A DNA stretch of 61,203 nucleotides, from assembly GCA_027618995.1 (NCBI GenBank), contig JAQCGO010000010.1, positions 1 through 61,203 on the forward strand, read 5' to 3'. The notes under the pieces are model-generated. The model saw nothing but the letters and a program-made list of their open reading frames with translations, did no database searches and was not told the origin of the DNA. This document shows positions 13,036 to 25,141 of this stretch, in pieces (within the stretch, counting starts at the first letter, position 1; every line of letters begins with the position of its first letter). The translations under genes were made by a program, and so were the position numbers. Source of the DNA: Pseudomonadota bacterium (GTDB taxonomy: Bacteria; Pseudomonadota; Gammaproteobacteria; Steroidobacterales; Woeseiaceae).

Positions 13036-13550
13036 CCTGTAACGCCGCCGAACCACGTAAAGAAAACGATGACGCAAAGCACCAGCAGCAATGCGTTGCG
13101 GCGAACATAGGCGAGCGGCAGCAATACCAGCAAGTCGATCAGCAACAGCATGGGCCAGTTGCTGGAACCCGAGCTGTAGATAATGCCAAGCGTAAATGTC
13201 AGGCCAATAATTCCAAAGGCGCCGAGCAATTCGATCGATCGCGACGTCATGACAAGACCACGCCGGGCAAGTGTCGAAGCGCCGAGAAAACAAGTGCCGG
13301 TGGCGACGCCGAGCGCGATCGCCAGGTTTTGCAGTGTAAGTTCGAAAATGCGCGTGCCTAGAATCGTCAGGCCGGCCGCAACGGCAATTGCGCCAAAGAA
13401 CAGGAACCAGCGCCCCAGCGAGGAAAAATCCCAGCGATCGGCTGGATAATTCGCAATTAATTTTTGGTGCAGGTCGCCGTCGAAAACGCCCTCCCGGCGC
13501 AACGTGTCGATCTCTGCGCGCAGCACATTCTTCAGCCTGCGCGGATTCAA
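12996..13550 (-). pseudogene. DUF2157 membrane protein, C-terminus lost
   Basis: The frame begins with a soluble N-terminal helix pair (LRREGVFDGDLHQKLIANYP), then at least four hydrophobic segments starting GRWFLFFGAIAVAAGLTILG, the DUF2157 pattern. Homology ends at about GGVTGY (near 13025), where the sequence runs into the galM remnant on the other strand. The last ten or so codons are antisense galM. Members usually exceed 300 residues, so half is missing. Its ATG overlaps the stop of the upstream fragment (ATGA), showing both belonged to one operon. Function of the family is unknown. Confidence 0.7.
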
Positions 13551-13828
13551 GAACGGCCCTCCAAGCGCAGAGTGCGCGCACGCTTTTCGAACAGGTAACC
13601 GGCGGTCAGTGCGACGGCGCCCGATGCCACCAGGAATGTGCCCTTCGAAGCCTCATCCCAGAAGCTCTCGAACAAGCGCGTATAAATATTGATCGACAGA
13701 AAGACGATGCCAAATCCGGTAAAGCGACCACCGTGAAAGCGCCCGCCGAGTATCAGTTGTGCAACCCCGGCTGCCGAGAACGCCAGTACGGCAAGCCGAT
13801 TGCCATATGGGATGGTCAGGAACCACAA
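13547..13828 (-). pseudogene. DUF2157/DUF4401-type membrane protein, C-terminal fragment
   Basis: A 93-codon frame with the C-terminal signature GFGIVFLSINIYTRLFESFW followed by a terminal transmembrane segment and basic tail (LFEKRARTLR), as seen at the end of DUF2157-type proteins. There is no normal N-terminal half. The region upstream is the leader of the aldolase gene. I read it as a truncated gene rather than a small complete one, though translation from ATG 13828 cannot be excluded. It overlaps the next fragment by 4 bp. Confidence 0.55.
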
Positions 13829-13912
13829 CTCTCATGGGCCAAATGTTAGCACTCATGCTGTACAATCTTGCCTGCGCAGTTCCCTAAAACACCAAAAACA
13901 AGAGACTATTCC

Positions 13913-17040
<3,128 letters not shown>

Positions 17041-17126
17041 CCCGCTCCTCGAGCAGGTCAAAGCCAATCATCACTCGCCGCGGTTGCTTCGGCGGAAATG
17101 CGCGCGTACAGTTGCCGCAACCTCGA

Positions 17127-17318
17127 CAGGTGAGCTGCAGCAAGGTAACTGCCGCAGTTAAACGGGAAGACGGTGTGCCGCAAGGCAAACCCGTCACTGC
17201 CCCCGCAACGGTAAATGAGTCAGTCGATCATCCGTGCCACTGCGCGAAAGCGTGGGAAGGCGATCGACGCGGACGAGTTCCTAAATAGAATTCGTCACTC
17301 ATGAGTCCGGAGACCGGC
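17127..17318 (+). promoter_or_regulatory. Cobalamin (B12) riboswitch
   Basis: The leader shows the conserved elements in order: AGGTGAG near 17127, AACGGGAAGACGGTG (17158-17172), the core CACTGCCCCCGCAACGGTAA (17193-17212), GCCACTG...GTGGGAAGGCG around 17234-17260, and the B12 box GAGTCCGGAGACCGGCC at 17301-17317. This is an adenosyl- or hydroxocobalamin aptamer. It lies directly upstream of the btuB-like receptor, so B12 should repress receptor synthesis. The region between the IDH stop (17040) and about 17127 holds nothing else that I recognise. Confidence 0.93.
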
Positions 17319-17372
17319 CCGTCGACCGTTCCACTGTTCGATCGCGGCGGGCGATTCGTTGAGAACTCAATT

Positions 17373-17425
17373 CTCTCCCTCCCCGATCAACATAAAGCGC
17401 AGGTGCGGGGACCTCTGCGGGAGAG
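17373..17425 (+). promoter_or_regulatory. Predicted riboswitch expression platform, SD-sequestering hairpin
   Basis: CTCTCCC at 17373-17379 is the exact complement of GGGAGAG at 17419-17425, the ribosome binding site 4 nt before ATG 17430. Next to it TCCCC (17380-17384) can pair with GGGGA (17407-17411), with a bulge at 17412-17418. No U-run follows, so translational rather than transcriptional control is inferred. Folding was judged by eye only. Confidence 0.6.
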
Positions 17426-17429
17426 CAAC

Positions 17430-19343
17430 ATGCAATTCACTTCACGTCTTTTTTTCGTTTTCCTGGCGCCATTCGCCAGCACTTCTGTGCTCGCTCAGTC
17501 CGTTGCCATTGATGAGTTTGACCAAATCGTCGTAACGGGTGCGCGCACGCCGCTTGCGACCAACCAGCTCGGCAGCGCAACGACGGTAATCACGCGCGCC
17601 GACATCGAGCAGCGACAGGCACATTACGTCACCGACCTGCTGCGTGCGATACCCGGATTTGCCATCAGCCAGACCGGTGTTACCGGCTCACAGACACAGG
17701 TGCGCGTGCGTGGCTCCGAAGCCAATCATGTGCTGGTCCTTATCGATGGCGTGCGCGCCAATGACCCTGCAACCGGCGATGAGTTTCATTGGGAATACCT
17801 GACCACCAGCAACGTCGAACGCATCGAAGTCGTACGCGGCCCGCAAAGTTCACTCTGGGGCAGCGACGCCATCGCCGCCGTGGTGCACGTCATTACCCGC
17901 AGCGGCCAGGAAGGCTCGTCATTTGATGGCTACGTCGAGGGCGGCTCGTTTGCCACCAGCAATGCGGGCGTTGGCGGCTCTCTGGGCGGCGACAACTGGT
18001 CTGTCAGCGGTGGGCTGGAACGCCTTGAAACCGATGGCGGCAATATTTCGCGCAGCGGCAACGAGGAAGACGGCTCCGATGTAACGACCGCGTCACTCGC
18101 GGCACAATTCAAAGCGAGTGACTCGCTGGCTTTTGATGCGCATGTGCGTGCGACCGATGCCTCGTCACAATTCGATCCAGTGGACTTTTTTGTCACGGGC
18201 CTGCCGACCGACGGCGACGTGTCTACTGAGGGTGACAACCTGTACGCAGGCATCGGCATGCAATACGGCACAACCGAGAGCCGTATCCGACACAAACTCA
18301 GCGCACGGTTCTTTGATTCCGAGAATCGCAACTACGTTGCGGATGTGGAAGATTCATCGGCCACATCCGATCGCACAACGCTTGCCTACCAGACTGATAT
18401 TGACCTGAGTTCGAACCTGCTGTCGCTCGCGCTGGAGAGTGAACGCACGGACTTCGAACAACGCGGTGCGGTGATCTTCGGCGACCCGAATCAAAATCAA
18501 ACGATGGACGTGTCGAGTTTCATCGCCGAATACCAGGGCCTCTCGCACGCGAAGCTGACCTGGCTTGCCAGCGCGCGTTTTGACAACAACAGCGAATTTG
18601 ATGATGCCGTCACGGGCCGTGTCTCGCTCGCATACGCGTTATCCGCTGCGACAACCTTGCGCAGCAATATCGGCACGGGCCACAAGAACCCCACCTTCAC
18701 CGAATTGTTCGGCTATTTTCCGGAACAGTTTGTCGGCAATCCGGATCTGCAGCCGGAACGATCAACCTCGTTCGACGTTGGCATTGACCAAAAGGTGCTC
18801 GACGGCACGCTGTTGTTGCAGGCCTCACTGTTCAAGCAGGACCTCGAGGATGAGATCAACGGTTTTGTTTTTGACCCGCAAACGTTTTTCTTTACAGCCG
18901 AGAACGAAACGACAACCAGCAAACGCAAGGGCGCAGAACTTGGGGCGCGCTGGCGAGTGAGCGATGCCTTCGATCTGGCCGCAAGCTATACCTACACCGA
19001 TTCCGAGCAGGATGGCGAAGACGAGATCCGTCGGCCGAAGCATGCTGGTTCGCTCGCGCTGGACTATCGATCGCTGAACGAACGAATCAGTGCCTCGTTG
19101 GCCGCCGACTATGGCGGCACGCGTACCGACACATTCTTCCCGCCGTACCCGGAGCCGATGCAGACGGTGACGCTCGGCAGTTATTGGCTATTGGATATGA
19201 CCGTGCAGTACCAGTTAACCGAATCTGCGTCAATCTATGCCAGGGGCAGCAATTTGCTCGACGAGAACTACGAACAGGTCTATGGTTACCAGACGCCCGA
19301 TCGCGCCGGCTACCTCGGTTTGCGCGTGAGGTTTGGCCGCTAG
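17430..19343 (+). CDS. btuB: TonB-dependent vitamin B12 receptor
   Basis: A 637-residue outer-membrane receptor. The signal peptide runs to about residue 22 (ending SVLAQ). A TonB-box-like segment DQIVVTGAR follows, then the plug domain (RVRGSEANHVLVLIDGVRAN) and a 22-strand barrel ending in an aromatic-rich strand (GYLGLRVRFGR). The start at 17430 is chosen because GGGAGAG precedes it and it opens the signal peptide; an in-frame ATG at 17301 lies inside the riboswitch aptamer. The riboswitch makes cobalamin the likely ligand. No btuCDF genes are in the window. An MFS gene follows 60 bp downstream on the same strand. Confidence 0.9.
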   Translation: MQFTSRLFFVFLAPFASTSVLAQSVAIDEFDQIVVTGARTPLATNQLGSATTVITRADIEQRQAHYVTDLLRAIPGFAISQTGVTGSQTQVRVRGSEANHVLVLIDGVRANDPATGDEFHWEYLTTSNVERIEVVRGPQSSLWGSDAIAAVVHVITRSGQEGSSFDGYVEGGSFATSNAGVGGSLGGDNWSVSGGLERLETDGGNISRSGNEEDGSDVTTASLAAQFKASDSLAFDAHVRATDASSQFDPVDFFVTGLPTDGDVSTEGDNLYAGIGMQYGTTESRIRHKLSARFFDSENRNYVADVEDSSATSDRTTLAYQTDIDLSSNLLSLALESERTDFEQRGAVIFGDPNQNQTMDVSSFIAEYQGLSHAKLTWLASARFDNNSEFDDAVTGRVSLAYALSAATTLRSNIGTGHKNPTFTELFGYFPEQFVGNPDLQPERSTSFDVGIDQKVLDGTLLLQASLFKQDLEDEINGFVFDPQTFFFTAENETTTSKRKGAELGARWRVSDAFDLAASYTYTDSEQDGEDEIRRPKHAGSLALDYRSLNERISASLAADYGGTRTDTFFPPYPEPMQTVTLGSYWLLDMTVQYQLTESASIYARGSNLLDENYEQVYGYQTPDRAGYLGLRVRFGR

Positions 19344-19403
19344 CCAGGTTTTTCAGTCATGATTTGTGGTGCAGCGGCGGGATTTGCAACAGAAGAATAA
19401 AAA

Positions 19404-20690
19404 ATGACGGGCAACCCAACCAACGTTCGCTGGCGCATATTTGTCATTCTTTCGCTGGCCAGTTTTATCGCCTATGTCCTGCGCGGCAACTTGTCGATCG
19501 CCGCGCCTGAGATGATCAAGGACCTGCAGCTCTCCGAAATTCAGTGGGGCTGGGTGATGGCGGCATTCACCACGGGCTACACGATTTTCCAGCTCCCGGG
19601 CGGGGTGCTGGGCGACCGCATGGGGCCGCGAAAAGCGATAACCCTGCTCTGCATATTTTGGACCATTCTGACGATCGTAACGGCGGTGGTTCCGGGCACT
19701 GACGCCGCTTCGGCAACCCTGATTATTGGCTCGCTGATCGCGGTCCGTTTCCTCGTCGGCATGTTCCAGGCGCCGATATTTCCGATTATTAACACCGCCA
19801 TCTGCCGCTGGTTTCCGCCCGGCGGCTGGGGGCTTCCCTGTGGTCTGAACAATGCCTCGTTGACGCTGGGCATCGCAGTGTCGGCGCCCGTACTGGCCTG
19901 GCTGATCGCAGATTACGGCTGGCGCGTATCGTTCCGGATCATTGCGCCGATCGGCTTGATCGTCGCCGCGCTCTGGTGGTGGTACTCGCGCGATTTTCCT
20001 GCCGAGCACGCGGCCGCCAACGAGGCAGAGGTCGCACTGATCAACGCCAATCGGCCGGAGATAGTAAGCACACCCACTCTTCCTCCGGGCTGGGTTCGGG
20101 TTCTGAAGGATCGCAATATTCTGCTGCTGACCCTGAGCTATGCGTTCTCGAATTTCGTTTTCTATTCCGCTTTCAGCTGGTGGTTTTACTACCTCGTCGA
20201 AGTTCGTGCCTTTAACTCGAGCACGGCCGGTTATGCGACCTCCTCGCAATGGATTGCCGGCGCGCTTGGCGCAGTGCTCGGCGGCTGGCTCTGCGATCGC
20301 CTGTGCCGCAAAGTTGGCCTCCGCTGGGGCAGTCGCTGGCCGATTATCATTGGCCAGGTCTTGGTCGCGGCGGCGGTCGTAATCGGTGCTTACCACGGCA
20401 ATGCCGTGGTCGCCGTCGCATGCCTTGCACTGGCTTTCTTCGCGCAGCAACTGACTGAAAGCGCGTACTGGAATTCGAGCATCGCGATCGGCAACCAGTT
20501 GGCCGGTGCCGCCGGTGGTGTACTGAACACCGGCGGCAATGCCATGGGCATTGTGAATGCCCTGCTGGTCGCCTGGTTCGCGCAAGTCTTCGGCTGGCCG
20601 TTCGCGATTGCATCCGGCGCGATCTTCGCGCTGATCGCCGCCGCGCTGTTGCTGTTCGTGCGCTCGGACCAGCCAGTCAGGCTCGACTAG
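19404..20690 (+). CDS. MFS transporter, ACS (anion:cation symporter)-like
   Basis: A 428-residue inner-membrane protein with 12 predicted hydrophobic segments. The MFS signature between TM2 and TM3 reads GGVLGDRMGPRKA (about residues 65-77). General features (RGNLSIAAPEM in TM1, a NTGGNAMGIVNALLVAW stretch late in the protein) resemble the ACS family that carries organic anions and sugar acids. It follows btuB by 60 bp without an obvious terminator, so it may be under riboswitch-linked transcription, though a translational switch would not affect it directly. The substrate cannot be assigned. Confidence 0.8.
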   Translation: MTGNPTNVRWRIFVILSLASFIAYVLRGNLSIAAPEMIKDLQLSEIQWGWVMAAFTTGYTIFQLPGGVLGDRMGPRKAITLLCIFWTILTIVTAVVPGTDAASATLIIGSLIAVRFLVGMFQAPIFPIINTAICRWFPPGGWGLPCGLNNASLTLGIAVSAPVLAWLIADYGWRVSFRIIAPIGLIVAALWWWYSRDFPAEHAAANEAEVALINANRPEIVSTPTLPPGWVRVLKDRNILLLTLSYAFSNFVFYSAFSWWFYYLVEVRAFNSSTAGYATSSQWIAGALGAVLGGWLCDRLCRKVGLRWGSRWPIIIGQVLVAAAVVIGAYHGNAVVAVACLALAFFAQQLTESAYWNSSIAIGNQLAGAAGGVLNTGGNAMGIVNALLVAWFAQVFGWPFAIASGAIFALIAAALLLFVRSDQPVRLD

Positions 20691-20706
20691 TCGAAAACCG
20701 CACTAC

Positions 20707-21492
20707 TTAAAAGCGGAACGCGAAACTGATCGCCGGACCGCTGAAGGTCAGGTCGGTTTCTAAACGCTGACCACCACCCGACGATTCCTTGAACTCCAAC
20801 TGCAGGTGGCTGTAGCCGAACAGTATGAGATTCTGCGGTTCCTTGCCGACCGCATAGCCGAAGTATGCGGAGGCATTCTAGGCAAGATCGGAGTCACCCG
20901 CGCCAACATCACCGCGTGCCATGAATTTCCAGCGTTCGGCAAACGACGTCGAATAGCGCAACCCTGCGAATCCATCCGTAAACGTATCGCCACCGGACAG
21001 CCTTTGTGTGCCGGTCAGGGGTGGCGGCAATGCAAAATCCATGGTGAGATCGAGATCGAGCACCCTGGCGCCGAAAATCAGCTCGAGGCCATGCGTGTCA
21101 CCGGACAAGCGGTAAAAGCCACCGGCTTCGGCCAGAGTCGTATCGAGATCTGATTCGATCTGAGTGCCACCCGGCAGCGGCGGGCGTGCTCCGGTAGCCT
21201 GCGCCGAACTCACACCCAGGTAGGTAAGGTCGAAGAAAAAGCCGCCCCTGCCACGCCGGCCTTCGAAATGCAGTTGCATGGCGGCATCCCTTTTGTCCAT
21301 CAGATCGCTGAAGCTGACATCGGCGTCAACCACTGGATCGTCATTGACGAACAGATCCAGGCCAATGTCGGTGGCCCAGGCGTACGGCACTACCGACCAG
21401 CTCCAGTCATCAGCGGAAGCCGGCAATGCCGTCGCCAGCCCTCCGGTAATCATGATTACAGTCGTCAACTTGAGGCCATTTCCAGTCTTAAT
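20707..21492 (-). pseudogene. Outer-membrane beta-barrel protein with amber stop
   Basis: The frame reads a signal peptide (VIMITGGLATALPASA), DDWSWSVVPYAWATDIGLDL and alternating barrel strands, as in conserved hypothetical outer-membrane proteins of about 260 aa. TAG at 20878-20880 interrupts it after GDSDLA. The same frame continues for 57 codons (NASAYFGYAVGKEPQNLILF onward) to a canonical barrel end AISFAFRF and TAA at 20707. Relatives usually have W at the stop position, so TGG to TAG is likely. The natural start also seems lost: AAGGAAAC is followed by ATT (21490-21492) where ATG is expected, and in-frame upstream ATGs have no signal peptide next to them. Confidence 0.75.
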
Positions 21493-21627
21493 GGTGTTTC
21501 CTTGTCGTAAGGTTTTTGCTGCAACGTCGAGAGGTACGACGATACAGCTAAAGTTTGCGCGCAAACTGAATTGGTTGCTGGCAGAGATACTCATGGATTG
21601 CTCAATACAAGGCAATAGCGGTAATTA

Positions 21628-23388
21628 CTATGGCCGGTTTGTCTTTCTTTTGCCGGGCTTTGACTTTGTCTTGCCCTTGACCTTTGGCTTGCCTTTCGGG
21701 TTCGGTCGGCCCTTACGTTGTCGTGGCGGCGTCGCAGCACCGAGTAATGAAATATTCATCGGCTGACCGCAGACGCGAACTTTCTTCAGCTCCATGAACA
21801 CGTCGCGCGGCATGCCGGCGGGCAGGTCCACGAGACTGTAGTCGGCTTCGATCTCGATCTGGCCAATGTGTGAGCCATCGAGGCCCGATTCATTGGCGAT
21901 GGCGCCGACGATGTTGCCCGGCTTCACACCGTGCAGGTGACCAACCTCAATGCGGTAGCGCTCCGAACCCGACTCCGTGCCTGAGCCCGGCTCCGAGCCT
22001 GAAGCCGGCTTCGCGGCGCGCAGTCCTTCCATTTTCACTCTGCTCTCGCCTTTGTCCGGGCGCAGCGGCATCAGCTTGTCGCCCATCGCGATCTTGACCA
22101 GCGCCGCGGCAATTTCCACCGCCGGGACATCGTGTTCCTGGCGATACTGTTCAACCAAACTCTGCATGAAACCCAGTTCGCCAAGTGCCAGTGTGTCGCT
22201 GATTTTTTGTTTGAAATCGGCAATGCGCTTGTTGTTCACGGTTTCGGTGGTCGGCAATATCATCTGCTCGATCTTCTGCCGCGTTGCCCTTTCGATCGAG
22301 GCCAGCATGCGCCGTTCGCGTGGCGCAACAAACAGGATGGCTTCGCCCGTGCGGCCCGCCCGACCGGTTCGGCCGATGCGGTGAATGTAGGCCTCGGAAT
22401 CGTAGGGTATGTCGTAGTTGATGACATGGCTGATGCGATCGACGTCGAGACCACGCGCAGCAACATCGGTCGCGACGAGAATATCGAGTGTCCCCTTTTT
22501 GAGTCGCTCGATCATTTGCTCGCGTTGCTTCTGAATCAGGTCGCCGTTCATCGCCGCCGCCGCGTAGCCGCGCGCTTCGAGTTTTTCGGCAAGTTCGGCG
22601 GTCGCGGTCTTGGTGCGCACGAATATCAATACACCGTCGAAACTTTCGACCTCGAGTATGCGCGTCAGCGCATCAAGCTTGTGCGCACCACTGACCTGCC
22701 AGAAACGCTGCCGGATGGTTTCGGCGGTTGCCGTACGCGCGACGATCGATATTTCCTGCGGGTCATGCAAATGCCGGCGCGCAATTTGTTCAACTTGTTT
22801 CGGCATCGTTGCCGAGAACAGTGCCATCTGCCGCTTCGCCGGAAGCTGCTGCAGGATCCACTCGACTTCCTCAACGAAACCCATGCGCAACATTTCGTCG
22901 GCTTCATCGAGGACCAGCGTTTGCATGCCGTCGAGTTTCAGCGTGCCCCTGCGCATGTGATCCATGAGCCGACCCGGTGTGCCGACCACGACATGCACAC
23001 CGCGCTTCAACTGGCGAATCTGCGTGCCGTATTCCTGGCCACCATAAATCGGCAGCACGTGGAAACCTTGCATATGTGCGGCGTAATGCTGGAACGCTTC
23101 CGCGACCTGGATAGCGAGCTCACGTGTCGGCGTCAGTGTCATGACCTGCACGCGATTGTTCCTGAGGTCGATGCGCGACAACAGTGGCAACGCGAACGCG
23201 GCCGTCTTGCCCGTGCCCGTCGGGGCGTGCCCGAGTATGTCGCGACCCGCCAGCAGGTGTGGAATAGCCTGGCGCTGGATCGGCGTCGGTGATTCGTAGC
23301 CGCTGTCCTCCAGCGCCTGCAACAGGGGCTGGGAAAGCTTGAGGTCCCGGAAACTCGTCATCTCCGTAGCTGGCTTTTGCGTAGACAT
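21628..23388 (-). CDS. DEAD-box RNA helicase with DbpA-type RNA-binding domain
   Basis: A 586-residue DeaD/CsdA-like ATP-dependent RNA helicase acting in ribosome assembly or RNA turnover. Motifs: Q motif with PTPIQ (34-38), Walker A APTGTGKT (55-62), PTREL (87-91), DEAD (161-164), SAT (192-194) and HRIGRTGR (336-343). A linker with repeated [14 protein letters not shown] precedes a DbpA-type RRM-like domain (about 485-560), followed by a Lys/Arg/Pro-rich tail that probably binds RNA. Walker A has P instead of the common Q (AQTGTGKT). It is divergent from the ABC-F gene, with about 100 bp between the two likely starts. Confidence 0.93.
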   Translation of the reverse strand: MSTQKPATEMTSFRDLKLSQPLLQALEDSGYESPTPIQRQAIPHLLAGRDILGHAPTGTGKTAAFALPLLSRIDLRNNRVQVMTLTPTRELAIQVAEAFQHYAAHMQGFHVLPIYGGQEYGTQIRQLKRGVHVVVGTPGRLMDHMRRGTLKLDGMQTLVLDEADEMLRMGFVEEVEWILQQLPAKRQMALFSATMPKQVEQIARRHLHDPQEISIVARTATAETIRQRFWQVSGAHKLDALTRILEVESFDGVLIFVRTKTATAELAEKLEARGYAAAAMNGDLIQKQREQMIERLKKGTLDILVATDVAARGLDVDRISHVINYDIPYDSEAYIHRIGRTGRAGRTGEAILFVAPRERRMLASIERATRQKIEQMILPTTETVNNKRIADFKQKISDTLALGELGFMQSLVEQYRQEHDVPAVEIAAALVKIAMGDKLMPLRPDKGESRVKMEGLRAAKPASGSEPGSGTESGSERYRIEVGHLHGVKPGNIVGAIANESGLDGSHIGQIEIEADYSLVDLPAGMPRDVFMELKKVRVCGQPMNISLLGAATPPRQRKGRPNPKGKPKVKGKTKSKPGKRKTNRP

Positions 23389-23487
23389 TATGTTGCTCTA
23401 TTAAAGGGAACAGCCAGAGGAGGTCCCTCCGGCAGGCGGCGCATGATACCATCCGGCCGCTTATTCACCCCCAGCCGGTACAAAACC

Positions 23488-25101
23488 TTGATTTCTGCAT
23501 CCAACCTGTCGATCCAGTTCGGCGCCAAACCTTTGTTCGAAAATGTCTCGGCGACCTTCGCCAATGGCAATCGCTATGGCCTGATCGGCGCCAACGGTTC
23601 GGGCAAATCGACGCTGATGAAAATCCTGGCGGGCCAGCTGGAGCCCAGTGCTGGCAACGTGTTCATGGATCCGAACGCGCGCGTTGGGCAGTTGTCGCAG
23701 GACCAGTTCGCCTACGAGGAGTACCGCGTCCTCGACGTTGTCATGATGGGTTACGGGCGGCTCTGGGAGGTCATGCAGGAACGTGAGCGCCTGTATTCGC
23801 TGCCCGCGATGAGTGATGCCGAGGGTATGCGCGTGGCGGACCTCGAGGTCGAATTCGCGGAAATGGACGGTTATTCCGCGGAATCGAGCGCCGGCGAGCT
23901 GCTCGAAGCCATCGGCATTCCGGTCAGTCAGCACCAGGGCCCGATGAGTGCCGTGGCGCCGGGCTGGAAGCTCCGCGTGCTGCTGGCACAGGCGCTGTTT
24001 TCGAACCCCGATGTGCTGCTGCTCGACGAGCCGACCAACAACCTCGATATCAATACGATTCGCTGGCTCGAGGAATTCCTCGACGCGAGCAAGTCGACCA
24101 TGGTCATCATCTCGCACGACCGTCACTTCCTGAACAGTGTCTGCACGCATATGGCCGATCTCGACTACGGCAAGCTGCAGATCTTCCCGGGCAACTACGA
24201 TGAGTACATGACAGCGGCGACCCAGGCTCGCGAGCGCATGTATTCAAACAACGCGAAAAAGAAGGTCAAGATGGCGGAACTGCAAGCCTTCGTCAGTCGC
24301 TTTTCCGCGAACGCATCGAAAGCCCGGCAGGCGACCTCGCGTGCACGCCAGCTGGAAAAAATTGAGCTCGAAGAAATCAAGCCATCGAGCAGAGTGAGCC
24401 CTTACATTCGCTTCGAACAGGATAAGCCGTTGCGCCGACTGGCGGTCGAAGCGACGGGCCTGAGCAAGAGTTTCGATGCCGCGCCGCTGTTCGATGATCT
24501 CGACCTGAGCATCGACGCCGGATCGCGCGTCGCAATTCTTGGACCAAACGGTATCGGCAAGAGCACGCTATTGCGCTGCCTGGTACAAAAACTCGACGCC
24601 GACCACGGCGTGGTCAAGTGGGCTGAGAACGCCAAGGTCGGCTACTTCGCGCAGGACAATGGGCCGGAGTTCGAAACCGACATGAACCTGTTCGACTGGA
24701 TCACGCAGTGGCAACCGCCCGGCGCACCCGAGCAATTGCTGCGCGCCACGCTGGGCCAGATGCTGTTTTCACGCGACGAAAGCGAAAAGTCAGTGACGGT
24801 TGTTTCCGGTGGTGAACAACGCCGGCTCATGTTCGGCAAATTGATGCTGCAGCGACCCAACGTCATTGTCATGGATGAGCCTACCAATCACCTCGACATG
24901 GAATCGATTGAAGCTTTGAACCTCGCTCTGGAGAATTACCCGGGCACGCTGCTGTTTGTCAGCCACGATCGCGACTTCGTATCGACCCTGGCGACGCGCG
25001 TCATCGAACTGACCCCGGACCGGAAGATCGTGGACTTTCGCGGCAGCTACGAAGAGTACCTGCGCGCACAAGGGTACGTTGTCAAAACGCGAGCCGCCTG
25101 A
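23488..25101 (+). CDS. ybiT: ABC-F family ATPase, YbiT type
   Basis: A 537-residue soluble protein with two ABC ATPase cassettes and no membrane segments. ABC-F proteins act on ribosomes. Walker A sites are GANGSGKST (34-42) and GPNGIGKST (about 352-360). Walker B regions read [11 protein letters not shown] and [11 protein letters not shown], and the second signature is VSGGEQRR. The first cassette has [16 protein letters not shown] instead of LSGGQ, a YbiT-subfamily feature. I start at TTG 23488 because [17 protein letters not shown] matches the family N-terminus. The longer frame from 23377 adds 37 unrelated residues and overlaps the helicase 5' end. Confidence 0.9.
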   Translation: MISASNLSIQFGAKPLFENVSATFANGNRYGLIGANGSGKSTLMKILAGQLEPSAGNVFMDPNARVGQLSQDQFAYEEYRVLDVVMMGYGRLWEVMQERERLYSLPAMSDAEGMRVADLEVEFAEMDGYSAESSAGELLEAIGIPVSQHQGPMSAVAPGWKLRVLLAQALFSNPDVLLLDEPTNNLDINTIRWLEEFLDASKSTMVIISHDRHFLNSVCTHMADLDYGKLQIFPGNYDEYMTAATQARERMYSNNAKKKVKMAELQAFVSRFSANASKARQATSRARQLEKIELEEIKPSSRVSPYIRFEQDKPLRRLAVEATGLSKSFDAAPLFDDLDLSIDAGSRVAILGPNGIGKSTLLRCLVQKLDADHGVVKWAENAKVGYFAQDNGPEFETDMNLFDWITQWQPPGAPEQLLRATLGQMLFSRDESEKSVTVVSGGEQRRLMFGKLMLQRPNVIVMDEPTNHLDMESIEALNLALENYPGTLLFVSHDRDFVSTLATRVIELTPDRKIVDFRGSYEEYLRAQGYVVKTRAA

Positions 25102-25141
25102 GCGCATTGCCGAGTGTGGAGCAAGTCGGCCATACTAGGTG

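Noticed and set aside
17301..17429. Longer N-terminus for the btuB-like receptor from ATG 17301
   Set aside because: This ATG lies inside the conserved B12 box, and the extra 43 residues precede a clean signal peptide with its own ribosome site.
22132..23292. 386-codon open frame on the plus strand opposite the DEAD-box helicase
   Set aside because: It mirrors the helicase codons, has no family-like motif, and the helicase motifs on the other strand are unambiguous. Similar long antisense frames opposite the MFS (19353-20585), glgA (42730-43821), CocE (50171-51400), DUF1704 (52215-53270) and chrA (53351-54313) genes were rejected for the same reason.
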